DNA of 64,000 nt from the NCBI GenBank assembly GCA_027625915.1, contig JANTQA010000015.1, forward strand, positions 11,375,001 through 11,439,000, written 5' to 3'. This stretch comes from Anaeramoeba flamelloides (taxonomy: Eukaryota; Metamonada; Anaeramoebidae). Of the stretch, positions 47,046 to 58,375 are shown piece by piece. The translations under genes and the position numbers were made by a program. Numbering within the stretch: position 1 is the stretch's first letter; every line of letters begins with the position of its first letter. The notes below the pieces were generated by a model. It had not been told where the DNA came from. It saw nothing but the letters and a program-made list of their open reading frames with translations, and ran no database searches.

Positions 47046-48054
47046 CCAGAGTCAAATATTTTGGTGAATTTCTTCTCTTTAATGAGTTGGTCATTTAAAT
47101 AGGTACATTTTTTTTTTTATAGTCAAATAAAGTTATTCTCTCATATTAAATTTTTATTTTTTCTTCATATACTAATAATTTCTCTCATCTTTGATATATT
47201 CTATACCTAAATCAAGGTTTTATTTGGTGTGGGTTTATAGTTGTTTTTGGATATGATAATTGGATATTTTTTTTATTGTTTCTCTTTGAAAATTTAGTTT
47301 ATCTGGAATTTTTTTATTTGTCAAAAATTATTTTTGCTTTTTGAAAAAGTTTTTAAGTTGACAAATAGAAAAAAAAAAAAAAAATTTAAAATTGTTACAA
47401 ATGTATTCTTTGGCCTTATTCGTGGGAATTCTTACAACAATTTAAATCATTTTTGTCAGAAAAAAATAGATTTTGAATTTTGAGGATGAAATTAAGTAAT
47501 TCCCAAATATCCTCAAGAAAATTATATTTTTAAACGGACAATTACCAGATATTAATAAAAAAACTAAATTTTATGAGTAAAATTATAGAAATAACTTTAA
47601 AAATTTACATGATTAAACTGTCACCCTTGGAAGAGTACTATTGTTATATAGTATTTTCAATTAATAAACTGTTAAGTTTCATCTAAAAAAATCGCCCCAA
47701 GAAAAAATCTTAGGATGATTTTTTTTTTTTTTTACAATAAGTATTATTTATTATGTGAACCACAATTAAATGATAATACACACAGTAAAAACTTTTCATA
47801 ATTTAAGAAATAAAATAAATTATATAATTTTCTTTTTTATAAACAATAAAAACATATATGTTAATTGTAATTTTTTTCTTTTCTGGGTTTCATAGTTGAT
47901 CATAATTTTCCTTAATACTTATATACAAACTTTATTATATACAGAACATCACTAATAGATATTTATCAAATTTCCCTATGTTTTGAGAGAATAATGGTCC
48001 ATATTTTTTTTTAATTTTTTAATTTTATCTCAATTTTTTTCACTAGGAGATTTT
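47046..48054. other. Intergenic, no gene seen
   Basis: AT-rich sequence with long T and A runs and no protein-like frame. Confidence 0.4.
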
Positions 48055-48612
48055 TAATATAAACTAAAATTCAAAAATTTCCACACAGCTCAAACGTTCC
48101 AAACAATCAAAATAATAAAATTTCATTGAAATTGGAGATAATTTTGATTTTTGTAAAATATGGAAATCATTTTTTCATCTTTTAGTTTTTGTTTTCATTT
48201 CATTGTTTGAATTACGTAATTTGTTTCGTTGGATCAAAATTTTTTTGAACAATTGATATGAGGTTAAAGTCAAGTTGTTCCAAATAGAAGAACTCAAATA
48301 AAATTAGTTGGTAGTATCTAACATTTGATTGATCAATATTCCTAATAGAATTTAAACAAATTTACTAATGTATTTTTTTGTTTTGCTCTCTCCAAAATTT
48401 TTAACACACCCTTGATTTATTTGTATTGATAATTATTTATTTATTGTTTTGTGAGTATTGTAATTTATAAAAAAGTGTTAACATTTCAATTTGTGAATGG
48501 TTCTAATTTGGTAAATCTTCTTGAATTGATTAAATAAGTTTTTTTTTTCACAAATCGAATTTTGGTGTGTTAATAATTTTTAATTGGGGTTTAGAATATT
48601 TTTAGAATAATA
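48055..48612 (+). repeat. Dispersed repeat R3, copy 3
   Basis: Starts AAACTAAAATTCAAAAATTT and keeps the R3 order (GTTGTTCCAAATAGAAGAAC, TTGATTGATCAATATTCC, TTGGTGTGTTAATAATT). Confidence 0.78.
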
Positions 48613-49187
48613 ATTGTTATTTTATATTAGGTATTATTCATTATATACAAAATTTAGAAGTTTTATCAATGAATTTTATCATTGAAAAATGAGAAAAAAG
48701 TAGAAAAAAAAATTAATAAAAAATCCAAATAGGGATTTATCCACAAGTTGAGAATTAATAAAAGTGACATTAAGCATATTTAGATTAAACAAGTTTAATT
48801 TTAAACAATTCAACTATCAAAAAAAAAAATGATTTAAAACCTATTATTACTTGATAAAACTAAGCTATTTGACACTTTTTTAATTAATTAAAAAAAAAAA
48901 TACTTTAATTTATTATTATTCTTTAAGATTTATAAACTAATTTTTGCTTATAATATTACTCATTTATTTTCAGACAAAAAAAAGTATCAAAAATTTTTTT
49001 ATTTTATCCTGTTCTAAGAAATAAGTAGTAAATTAATTAATAAAAACAAGGCAATAACAAAAGGGGGGAGGTTCTTGTTTATGTTTATTATAATTCATTT
49101 ATAATAATTATTTTTCACTTTATAAAAGGAGAAAAATCTTTAACCAGAGCACAAAAATAAATATTTCTACATCAATTATTATTAGTA
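48613..49187. other. Intergenic, no gene seen
   Basis: AT-rich spacer between R3 and a TIR element. Confidence 0.4.
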
Positions 49188-49666
49188 CATTTTGTAAATC
49201 GCCCATGTTTACTACCTCTAACCAATTACAATTATTTAACTTTTTTTTTTTTTTCAGACTTTAGGTATATTTGAATATAAGAATGCACACATATATTCTT
49301 GGTTCAGATTTAAATTGACTTTTCACGCGAACTCTTTTCTTAATGCTATTGGCCCAATAATATTAAATACTTTTGTTTCAAAAATTTTGTCATATTTACC
49401 ATATTTCTGAGATAAAAATGATTTTTTGATAAAATTCAATAAATGATCTTTATTCTTTTTTTTTTGTCAAAAAATTAAGTTTTAATCTCATAGTATCTTC
49501 ATAATTCTCGTTTAAAATTTATTTAAAGAAACCTATTTTTTGTTAATATATTTTGATCATACAATTGAATTTGTTTCTTTTCTTTTTACAGTTAGTACAT
49601 ATTATTCTATGACAAGTTAAATTTCTTTAATGGTTAAAGCCAAAAACAAGGGTTATTTACACCACG
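49188..49666. mobile_element. TIR element, second copy of the 35035 family
   Basis: The left end TTTTGTAAATCGCCC pairs with the right end GGGTTATTTACACCACG. The interior shares TATTCTTGGTTCAGAT and 'CTTTTGTTTCAAAAAT' blocks with 35035-35518. TA is present on the left (49186); the right TA is lost. Confidence 0.75.
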
Positions 49667-49853
49667 TTTCTAAAATTGACAATTTTTGATAATACTTTTG
49701 GTTCTACCTTAAAAAAAAAAGTACTTTCAAATCTTTGTTTTTAAAAGTCTATCACCTTGACTGAAAAAGAACAACTTCCTTAAGAAATGTTCAATAAATA
49801 ATAATCATTTTTTTACCAAATTTGGTTTCAATAAATAGCTATTCAAAAAATTG
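49667..49853 (+). other. 5' flank of the CCDC137-like gene
   Basis: Short AT-rich flank. It holds an inverted R5 end motif (CCTTGACTGAAAAAGAAC) near 49757, about 95 bases before the start codon. Confidence 0.45.
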
Positions 49854-50528
49854 ATGAGCCGAAAAAATAGACATAGAAATAGAAGGAAAATCAAGCCTGA
49901 TCCACGAACACTCAGCCAATTACCAAAAGGAAAAACAAATGATGATTACAACGATGCACCTACTGAAAAAAAAATGAACCGAATCCCAAGAAAATTACAA
50001 ACGATTATGGCCTTTAATGACAAAAAGAAGCAAAAAACAAAACACAAAAATAATCCCAATCAAAGAAAACGAAAAAAGCCTCTAAAAAACTCTAGTGAAA
50101 GAAGAAAAAACGAATCAAATAGACAATTTAACAAAAGGATAGCTCGGGAAAAACAGGAGATACTTCGGCGCGATGTCAAAAAAAGCACAAAGAAGTATAC
50201 CAAAACGAGAAAGTTTTTTGATAAAAAAAAACTAAAAAAACAAGCAATACAAGAAAAAAAATTAGAAGAAAACAAAGAAAAACTAAACCGAAGAAATGAA
50301 AAATTTGAAACCTTTCAATTTGGTAACCATGTACAAGAGCCTCCTCGTTTAAACACTGGTAAAAGGATAACAAATAAAATTCAGAAATCAGAAGATAAAT
50401 CCCATGATGAGATCATAAAAGATCGATGGCTACAAATTAGAAAGAATCGTGCAATTGAAGCATACCAAGCCAATAAAAAGCGTAGGATTTTAGAGAAAAA
50501 AAATAAAAAATCATTAATCGAAAATTGA
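49854..50528 (+). CDS. CCDC137-like basic nucleolar-type protein
   Basis: Single exon of 224 residues starting at the ATG at 49854 (MSRKNRHRNRRK); the preceding TTG is not a eukaryotic start. It is highly basic, with a helical Lys/Arg/Glu-rich middle predicted as coiled coil (about 85-150). Two conserved-looking patches stand out: IPRKLQTIMAF near residues 44-54, and FETFQFGNHVQEPPRLN (about 151-167), which resembles the FGEV..PP motif of the CCDC137/RaRF family of nucleolar proteins. The C-terminus has RWLQIRKNRAIEAYQANKKR, matching that family's final helix. The role is inferred to be nucleolar or in ribosome biogenesis. It lies about 4 kb from dyskerin on the same strand; whether that matters is unknown. 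Basic nucleolar proteins resemble each other, so the family call is moderate. Confidence 0.6.
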   Translation: MSRKNRHRNRRKIKPDPRTLSQLPKGKTNDDYNDAPTEKKMNRIPRKLQTIMAFNDKKKQKTKHKNNPNQRKRKKPLKNSSERRKNESNRQFNKRIAREKQEILRRDVKKSTKKYTKTRKFFDKKKLKKQAIQEKKLEENKEKLNRRNEKFETFQFGNHVQEPPRLNTGKRITNKIQKSEDKSHDEIIKDRWLQIRKNRAIEAYQANKKRRILEKKNKKSLIEN

Positions 50529-51399
50529 ATAAAGACATTAATGATGAGAATGTAATTAATTACCACAAGATTTTTTTTTTTTTGTTTTTTTTTATTTTGT
50601 TTGTTTCTTTTTTTTGAGATCCTTTTTTTGATGATCTGTTTAATTAAAGTGTAGTAAATTCGCTAAACAACAACAGTGTATTCAAAAATATGAAATAGGA
50701 TCACAACAAGACAAAGTGAGTTTAAGAATTCGCCTTTCTCTAATTTACTTTCATTTTTTTTTTTATTTTGGATGATTACGCAATTATTCTAAAATTGAAT
50801 TTCCTTTTTTGAACAAAAACTAAAATACAAATAAATTTCAAAAAATTTTTAGTTCATTTTCCCTTTTTATAAATCTTCGAACTATTTCTTATCAATCAGT
50901 CCAGGACAAAGAATATTTTGAAAAACAACTAATTTTACAGAGTTTCTTAACACTTGACTTCATAAAATGCTTTATTCAAAGCTTGAGTATAATAATTTCA
51001 AAAAGGAAAATCAAGTAAAAATTTTCAACCATTTATTAGAATTTATCAGTAAGCTTGATCACTTTTAGAATGTTTCTTAAAAGTGTTTTAAAAAACCTTT
51101 CATCCCTTTTCTTGGTGTTAATCATTGATTTGGGAAAAAATTTTTCATAACAGTCTTAATTACTGTTGTTTTCCAATTAATAAATGAAATTTTTTATTTC
51201 AAGTGCATTAATATTTTACTGATTATTAGGAGAGAAAAAGATTAAGATCTTTACAAAGTTGATTGGAAATGAGAAATTTCGAAATTTTTAAGCACTTCTT
51301 TGTTGAAGATTGAGATAATATTTGATTTCCGAGTATTCATAAATATTTAAGGGACTAGTAACTCTTATTTATTTTTTTTCCCAAAGGTAATAGAGTAAT
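50529..51399. other. Intergenic, no gene seen
   Basis: Begins with a T-rich 3' flank, then AT-rich sequence with R-family fragments (CCAATTAATAAATGAA near 51174, also seen near 32979). Confidence 0.4.
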
Positions 51400-52590
51400 T
51401 ATTTACAGTAGGATACAATTAAACCATGATATACAACTTAATTTATCAACTTTAGAGAAATGAATAATCATTTTTAAAAGATTTCATTTTTCCCATGGAA
51501 TTTTCAGTCAAAAGATCTAGATCCTTTTTTGTTTGGGGTTTTGTATCAAATTAGAAAAAAAAAATTTAAATTTTCAAGAAATCTCACTTTTGGTAGATTT
51601 TGGAGAGTCTGTATCAAACAAATAACCTTGGAATTTTAATCTTATTTTCAAAACCCAATAAAAATAAATCAAATATTGAATCCCTTGAAGAATAAAAATA
51701 GATCATTTCTTTTATTCACAAATAATTATTTAAATTTCTTGAAATTTAAAAGACTTGTCAATACCCCTTTTCAAATATCAAGAGTATATCTCAGGAACTA
51801 TTTGTATTAAAATCAGTTATACGATAATATCTATTATTTTTTTTTTAATATGAATATACATTTGAATTGTTTTATTTGTTTGAAAATCTTTAAAAAATTG
51901 AGAAATAATTGTAAAAGTCTATTTGATTAAATTTAATCTTTGGGTTGATGATGAATTAGTGAAATAATTAAGATTGGGTTATTAATTATTGATTAATAAA
52001 TAATCAAATTAAAAAGTATTTCTTTAGATTAGAAGTTGAATTTTCCAGGTTTTCAAAAAGTATTTCGGGAGAATTTTTAATTCCATTGGATGGTTCTTTT
52101 TCTGGGATTTTTTTATTCAATAAAAAGAAAAAATAGATTTGGTCTGTTCTTTGAATCAAAGAAATTATTATTTTTTACAAGTTTAAAAGAATTATAGTAT
52201 TTTTTTTTGAAATTAAGTAGATTTTTCAAACTGAGTTAATTTTAAAACTTAGTGGTTTCATTTTGAAAGTGTATTTTGGTACATTTCTTGTACAGGTAAT
52301 AAGATTTCAATCTTCTTTCAAAGAAAATATTTTTTTTTAAATAATTCTGAAATATGTTGGATTTTGAACTTTTCAAAACTGAGAAAAATGGAACAGACTT
52401 TTAAAAATAATAATTCCATTTCTGAAAATAGCATTAAAAGTAAGTTTTGTTTTGTAATAATCAGATTTTTACTTTCTTGTTTTTTATTTTAAGATGCGGT
52501 AAAAGTTTTTGAATTTGCTATTAAATTTACTTGAAGATTTTTTTTAGTTTACTAGTCTCTTAAGAAACCCAATTTTGGCATTAATGTTCA
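51400..52590 (+). repeat. Dispersed repeat R2, copy 3
   Basis: Close match to 820-2010 in the same orientation, with the 52015-52080 block nearly identical to 1435-1505. An R1 start motif (GGATTAGCGTATACCAAAGA) follows directly at about 52593 and then breaks off. Confidence 0.75.
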
Positions 52591-53879
52591 TGGATTAGCG
52601 TATACCAAAGAGAACTTTAAAATTAAAATCCTGTTGCTATTGAAGATAAATCGACTTAGTGAACTACAGCCCAAATTCTCTAAAAATTCCCTGGTGGTAT
52701 GTGGAATAATCCCTGTTTTTGGATTTTATTATTTTAAAAAATTTTAAATGTGCTTATAAAAATTGGTTGAGTGAAATGTTCTTTTTAGGAGATTTTACTT
52801 TAAAGACGTTTGAAATAATTGTGATTTATTCTTTAAGTTTTGAAGTCCCACTTGGTTGGGTTTGAATTTTTAACTTTCTTGGATATTTTTTTTAGATCAA
52901 TAGGAAATTCTTCAAGACAAAAGAGTTTTTTTTAGATTGATAAAAAGGAAATTGTAAAAAATTCATTTTTTTTTTCTTCTATTCAATCTACTTATGCTAT
53001 AATAATCAGTGTAGACTTGGTAAAAAGCGCATTTTGAAATAAAACCCCTACTTCTTCTTTCTTTAAAGAACTACACATCAAATGATCAACAAAACCGACA
53101 GTAAACTATAAGAAATACGTTATTGGGTTCTTAAAGTTCTATCAAGAAAAAAAGAAATTATAAAAATGAAGGATCATATAAAATTTTATCTCAAACCTAG
53201 AAATAACATTTTTGAGAAGATTTTTTATCAAAAAAAACAAAAAAATTACAAAAAATTTCAACAAATTCTTTTCCTAATTTTAAATTTACACAAAGCATTA
53301 GGGGTATATCTTCAAAATACATTTTACTGTATATATACTATTGGATATTTAATTAGATGTCATATTGGCAACAAGAAGTAAAAAAAAAGCACGGTTTTTA
53401 TTTAAGATACATTTTTTCTGCTCTGAGTACGGGTATTTTGGCCCACTATAAAAAGTTTTTTTAGATTTTTTAAAAAGTATCTTTTTTGAAGATATTGTAT
53501 CATCAATATATGTGTTTTCAATTTACTATTTCTTGCAAAATAAATGGAATAAACTTTTCATTCCACTTTCCAAAAAAACTGTTTTTAAATCATGGAACAT
53601 TTCAATCTTTTAATTCGGAAAAGAAGAGTAAAATGAGTTAATTCCTGTTTTAGAATTGGGAACTTTGGTGGTTTGTTATAATTCTTGAGAGGTGTGTTTT
53701 TTTTTGGTTGAATGAAATTTTTGATCTTTTTATTTTACAATTAACAGTATAGTTCAAGTTTTTTTATAAAACTCAAAATAAATAATTATTACAAAACTGT
53801 AAAAAAATAAAACACGCTATTAATTATTTTGACAACGTTACAATTAAAAAAAAAATGATTAGATCAAGGTACATACTTT
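52591..53879. other. Intergenic, R1 fragment, no gene seen
   Basis: The first ~30 bases match the start of R1. The rest is AT-rich. A + strand open stretch at 53166-53381 is Lys/Phe/Ile noise without splice or family support. Confidence 0.4.
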
Positions 53880-54440
53880 ATTGAACATAAAGTCCATTTA
53901 ACACCAATTTTCCAAGCCAAAAACAAAAAATTCACTTTTTTTAAGAATCCAGCAAAATCAAGATTGTTTCAAAATAAGTGAAAACATAAACTTTAGACTA
54001 GAGTTGGTAATCGAAAAGGAATACCTCTTGAAACCATATATTGTCAAAACAATAAATGTTAAAAAAAATTTTGAACCTTGCATTGGAAAGTCTCATACAA
54101 AATTTCCCAATTTCTTTAGAAAATTAAAATTGATGATAATAAGATTTTTTGAATAGCAAATATATGATTTTTAAAAGATAATACAAAGCCTCAATTTTCT
54201 GAATTGTTTGGTTTTTCAAATATTTTTACAAAATACAAATTAATAAGTAGAAAAAAAAAAAAAAAAAAGATCTTGATGAAATTAGAAAAAATCAAAAATT
54301 ATTTGACTCAATTAGAAAAAATGATCTTTGATTTAAAAATTGGAAATTTATTTCAAATAGAATACTGTATTATACCATGAAAATATGTTCTATTTCTTCA
54401 ATAAAACGGGGCAACTTTGACTGAGAAAGAGTTTACTATA
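53880..54440 (-). repeat. Dispersed repeat R5, inverted orientation
   Basis: Aligns with 39400-39995, including TTTCTTTAGAAAATTAAAAT and the end ACTTTGACTGAGAAAGAGTT. It has an 18-base A run where the other copy has 81. Confidence 0.72.
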
Positions 54441-55247
54441 GTTGAAAAGTAAAAAAAAAAAAAAAGATCTAATCATTTCAATGTTGTACGTATTTTCTAC
54501 TCGGTGAGTGTTGGGATACAATACCAAATTACAAAAAAACATTTAATTGGTTATTTGACAAGGAAAATCAAAATGTTGCAAATTTTATGTTTTTTTTTTT
54601 TTTTGGATTTTAGGGAAAATATTTATCAATCCAAAACTTTTCATATTTTTGGCAAGCTTCGGTTTAAATTTGAAATAAGTTCCACTTTTATTTGTATCTT
54701 ACTGAAAATTCCCCCAGATGATTTCCGAAGTGCATTTATACTCTTGCCCCTTTTTTTGAGAATACTTGAAAGTAAATCAGGTTTGGGTTTAACATGGGTT
54801 TTTGCTTTTTTGAAACTTTTTGATTTAACTATTGAATTTAGTTAATAGAAAAGTTTGTACACTGATAAAATTTCAAAAAATGATCAAATCTAAATAATAA
54901 CTCAGATATTAAATTGTTATTCTTTTAAGTCGATAATTTATCTGTCAGAAATAAAAGTAATTGCTACTGGTTATAAAATACAAAAAATCCTTATAAATAG
55001 TCTTTGAATTAGCAAAAAAGACAAAACCTTTTACAAAAAAATTTAACTTAGGATACAAATTTCGAAGCCAAAACATTATCAATCGACTTTAAAATCATAA
55101 TATTGATGGTTTGGCCTTAAAATTATCCCAAAATGTGGTTTAATCGCTACAAATAACAATTTTTTAAAAATATTAAAGAAACAAAAATATATTAAAGTAA
55201 CAAATTATTTCCACATACTGGAAATATATTGATAATACAAACGAAAC
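54441..55247. other. Intergenic, no gene seen
   Basis: A 113-codon open stretch (54504-54845, +) has Phe/Leu/Lys-rich noise composition and no recognised motif. Confidence 0.4.
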
Positions 55248-55480
55248 TCTTTTTCAGTTAAAGTAGCCCCGTTTTATTGAAGACATATAACATATTCTAT
55301 AAGTTTAATTCATAATTCTACTCAAAATAATTTTTTAATTTTTAGATCAATATCATTTTCTTTCATTTAGTAAATTTTTTTTTTTTGTTTTTTGATTCTT
55401 GCTATTTTCTTTTTAGTTTTTTTCTTTCTTTTTTTTATTTTTAAAAGTTAATTTGAAAAAAAAAAAAATGTTTGAAACTC
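55248..55480 (+). repeat. Dispersed repeat R5
   Basis: Starts AAACTCTTTTTCAGTTAAAG, continues CCCCGTTTTATTGAAGACAT, and runs into T-rich sequence as at 10045. Confidence 0.7.
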
Positions 55481-56524
55481 CAAATTAACATTAATAAAAA
55501 TGAGACTTTGTAGTTTCTTTTAAAATTCATCCACTTAAAATGTAAAAATCTTATTTTAAACAATTTTAATTTTCAAAAGAAATTGAGAATTTTTAAACAG
55601 AAGTTCCAATGAAAGGTTCCCAATTAATTTTTTTTAAATTTTTTTTTTTTTTTGAAATTTATCGTTTGTTTGGGTATTTCGTTTATGATTATGAACTCTA
55701 ACCAGAAGTTTATTATTTATCATATCTATAAACTGTTTGATTTTTATACAATTTTATGATATCTGATTCTTAAAAAAAAAATTGAATTTTTCATTTTCAG
55801 CTGAAACCTTTGAATGAAATGGAGTTGAGCTTATTTATCAAAGGGGAACAAAAAAAAAATAGACTTTAGGTTTTTATTGACATATTTATTGAAAAAATCT
55901 TGAAATTAAAAAATATATATATATAAAGATATTTATTTAAGTGGTTATAAATAGAAATATTAAGATCTGCAAATTAAATTATATGGATTTCTATCTTTTG
56001 ATTTTTAAACAGTGTTTAAAAAAAGAGTCACACAAAATCAACAATTTGTATTAGTGAACTTTTATTAAAAATTCTGAATGAATTGTTCAAGAATTTTTAT
56101 ATTTGATTTTATCAGCTAATTGAACGTAGACACACTAACATGATTAACCACAGGAACAATAATATTTTGATTATAAAGAATTAAGGTTAACCAAAATTCC
56201 TTCAGATATAAAAAAGTGTTTTTGTTCTTTTATCTTTTTTGTTCTAAACACCCTAAATTGGGAATTTTACTTAACCATTGTTTTGGTGGACTTATTGACT
56301 AAATTGTTAAGTAAAAACTGACAATATCAAGATCCTCAAATCCCATAAAATTTTAAGGGTGTGATGGTTCACATAATCCTATGAATTCTTGTACCTAACG
56401 AATATAGCCATATACCTTGGATTTGCACTATACTCAAGCAGTGACTAGGAATTAAAGGTCTTAATGTAAAATTGCACTTCCATTGATTATCATATTCCAA
56501 ATAACAAGGTTAAAATTCATATAA
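55481..56524. other. Intergenic, no gene seen
   Basis: AT-rich, with a TA microsatellite near 55912-55926. A slightly more GC-rich patch near 56340-56480 has stops in all frames. Confidence 0.4.
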
Positions 56525-56700
56525 TCTCTATCAGCAAAAAAAATCAATCAACAAATAAATAAAAAAATTTTAAGAGTATTCTCAATTTCAAAAAATCAAA
56601 TTTAAAATAAACACCGAATAAATTTAAAAAAAATCAATTAACAAAAAAAAAGTTTTAAAGTCTTCTCAATTTTGAAAAATTCAAATTTTAAAAAAAAATT
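56525..56700 (+). repeat. Degenerate A-rich minisatellite, short run
   Basis: Two to three units with TTCTCAATTT, CAAATTTAAAAT and AATCAATTAACAAAAAAA, similar in kind to 34070-34575. Confidence 0.5.
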
Positions 56701-57733
56701 AATCTATTTCTTTTTTTATATTTCCAAATGTATAACTTTTCTCCAGATTTAAAATGAATTGTTTTCTTGAGGTATAAAATCAATTTAATTCAATTTAATC
56801 TAATATGGGGTTATTTTGCAAGACTCTAAATTTGACAGTTTAAAGATTTTGTTCGATTCTTGAGAAAATAAAATAACTCTTTAAAAATGAAAAAAATATT
56901 TTCTTCGAGATCTCAAATTAAGCCAAAGAGTTATCACATCAAGCCATCACAGTTGTTTTCAAAATGGTAATTCACAACAATTTAAATTGAAAATTGAGTG
57001 TAGATCTATGACTTTTTTTTCTAAAAATATCCTCTTTTTGGATTTTTTGATTTTTCTAGATCGATTTGGTTTCACATGTTGGTTAGTTTTTGATTGCTAT
57101 TAGGTCTCCTTTAAGATTACAATAATTATTTTTCACCATTTCAAAAATTATTTTTCACCGTAACGACTCTACCCTTAAATTATTAATTTTAGCAAAGTGC
57201 AAATTTTTATCCCATTAACTATTCAAACTACAGCAATATTTGGGGAAATAATTTTCACTTCATTTTCCTTTTTTTCTTTTTCAAATAGAAAACGCAAGTC
57301 ACAACAGACTTTTTGAAAGATTCTCTTGGTAAAAGAAAGTAAAGTCAAAATGAAAGTGAAAATTTTCTGTTATTTATTATGAAAACATCAGTTATGAAGA
57401 AGTGTTTGGTTTTTCGAATTTAAAATTTCAAGAACTTCAATTGTGAATTGGTATTCTGGATGGAAAGTATTTTACATTTTTCCTTTCTAATATTATTTCT
57501 TTGATGAAAATTTTTTTTATATCGACAAAAAGTTTTTGTCAAAACAAAACTTTTTGGAAGAAATAAACAAACTCCAAAAAATGAATCAAAGAAGATGGTT
57601 TTTATTGATGAGTAATATTACTATAAAGGTAAAACTGGAAAAATGATAAATTTCAAAAAGAAAAGAAAAGAAAAAAAATGAAGAAGGGAAAAATCATCCA
57701 AAAAGTATATGACAAAAAAGCTGTGAAAACAAA
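56701..57733. other. 3' flank of the secreted-protein gene, no gene seen
   Basis: AT-rich, with an R4-like block near 57240-57310. No protein-like frame. Confidence 0.4.
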
Positions 57734-58375
57734 TTATTGGAAATATTCACAGAAAGATTTTTGTTTTTCATTTTTACATAATTGATTACAGTTTTCAGGG
57801 ATCACGTCAAACACTTTAGGATCAAGAGGACTTCTGTCGAATTTTGTTCTGTTAAAGATATATTTTTCATCAACTTGTGTGCTATTGATTCTGATTGCGC
57901 AAGGGATTTGAAGGGTTGGGTAAACATTGCTTTGGACAAAGTAGTAATTGTTTTGGTTTCCTTTTTGTTCCCAGCCGATACAGTCTGTTCCGTTCCACTT
58001 TTCATGGCCAATATATGTTGCGCCATCTAACCAATTGTTTTTCATGATACCGCATCCCATCGTGGTGTTGCAACATTTACAGCATTTGCCACCTTCGTAG
58101 TTTGGCACGTAGATGTACCTCCAGCTATCTTTGACAACCTGTATACATTTTTCGTCGGTGGGATAAACCGTCGAACAGAAGGAATCCTTCTGTGATTTGT
58201 CAGAGTCCAACCTTTCTTTGTTATTAGTCCAATCGTAATACATCATACCAGTCCATTTGTCATTATTGACACTTCGAAGAAAGGGTACCTTGAAATGGTT
58301 CAACCAAACAGGTGGTTGTGGGTAACAATTTACAGCAGCAATAACAATTAACACAAGCAAAAATTTCTTGAGCAT
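57734..58375 (-). CDS. Secreted Cys-rich protein, possibly ependymin-related
   Basis: Single exon of 213 residues from the ATG at 58375 (MLKKFLLVLIVIAAVNC...). The first ~18 residues are a clear signal peptide and no other membrane segment is present, so the protein should be secreted or lysosomal. The mature part has about 12 cysteines, including a clustered GKCCKCC, and four N-glycosylation sequons (NTT, NGT, NST, NRT). Motifs in order: GMMYYDWTNNKERLDSD, C then RYIYVPNYEG, GCGIMKNNWLDGATYIG, DCIGWEQKGNQNNYYFVQS, and PENCNQLCKN. The spacing of a YYDW start, a central C-G..NWL..A.Y.G and a later C..W...G recalls ependymin-related lipid-binding beta-barrel proteins of protists and animals. 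That link is from memory of the pattern and is tentative. Codon use is richer in G/C than the flanks. Confidence 0.8.
   Translation of the reverse strand: MLKKFLLVLIVIAAVNCYPQPPVWLNHFKVPFLRSVNNDKWTGMMYYDWTNNKERLDSDKSQKDSFCSTVYPTDEKCIQVVKDSWRYIYVPNYEGGKCCKCCNTTMGCGIMKNNWLDGATYIGHEKWNGTDCIGWEQKGNQNNYYFVQSNVYPTLQIPCAIRINSTQVDEKYIFNRTKFDRSPLDPKVFDVIPENCNQLCKNEKQKSFCEYFQ

Noticed and set aside
54504-54845. 113-codon + strand open stretch
   Set aside because: Phe/Leu/Lys/Ile composition of translated AT-rich noise, no motif, starts at a non-ATG codon.
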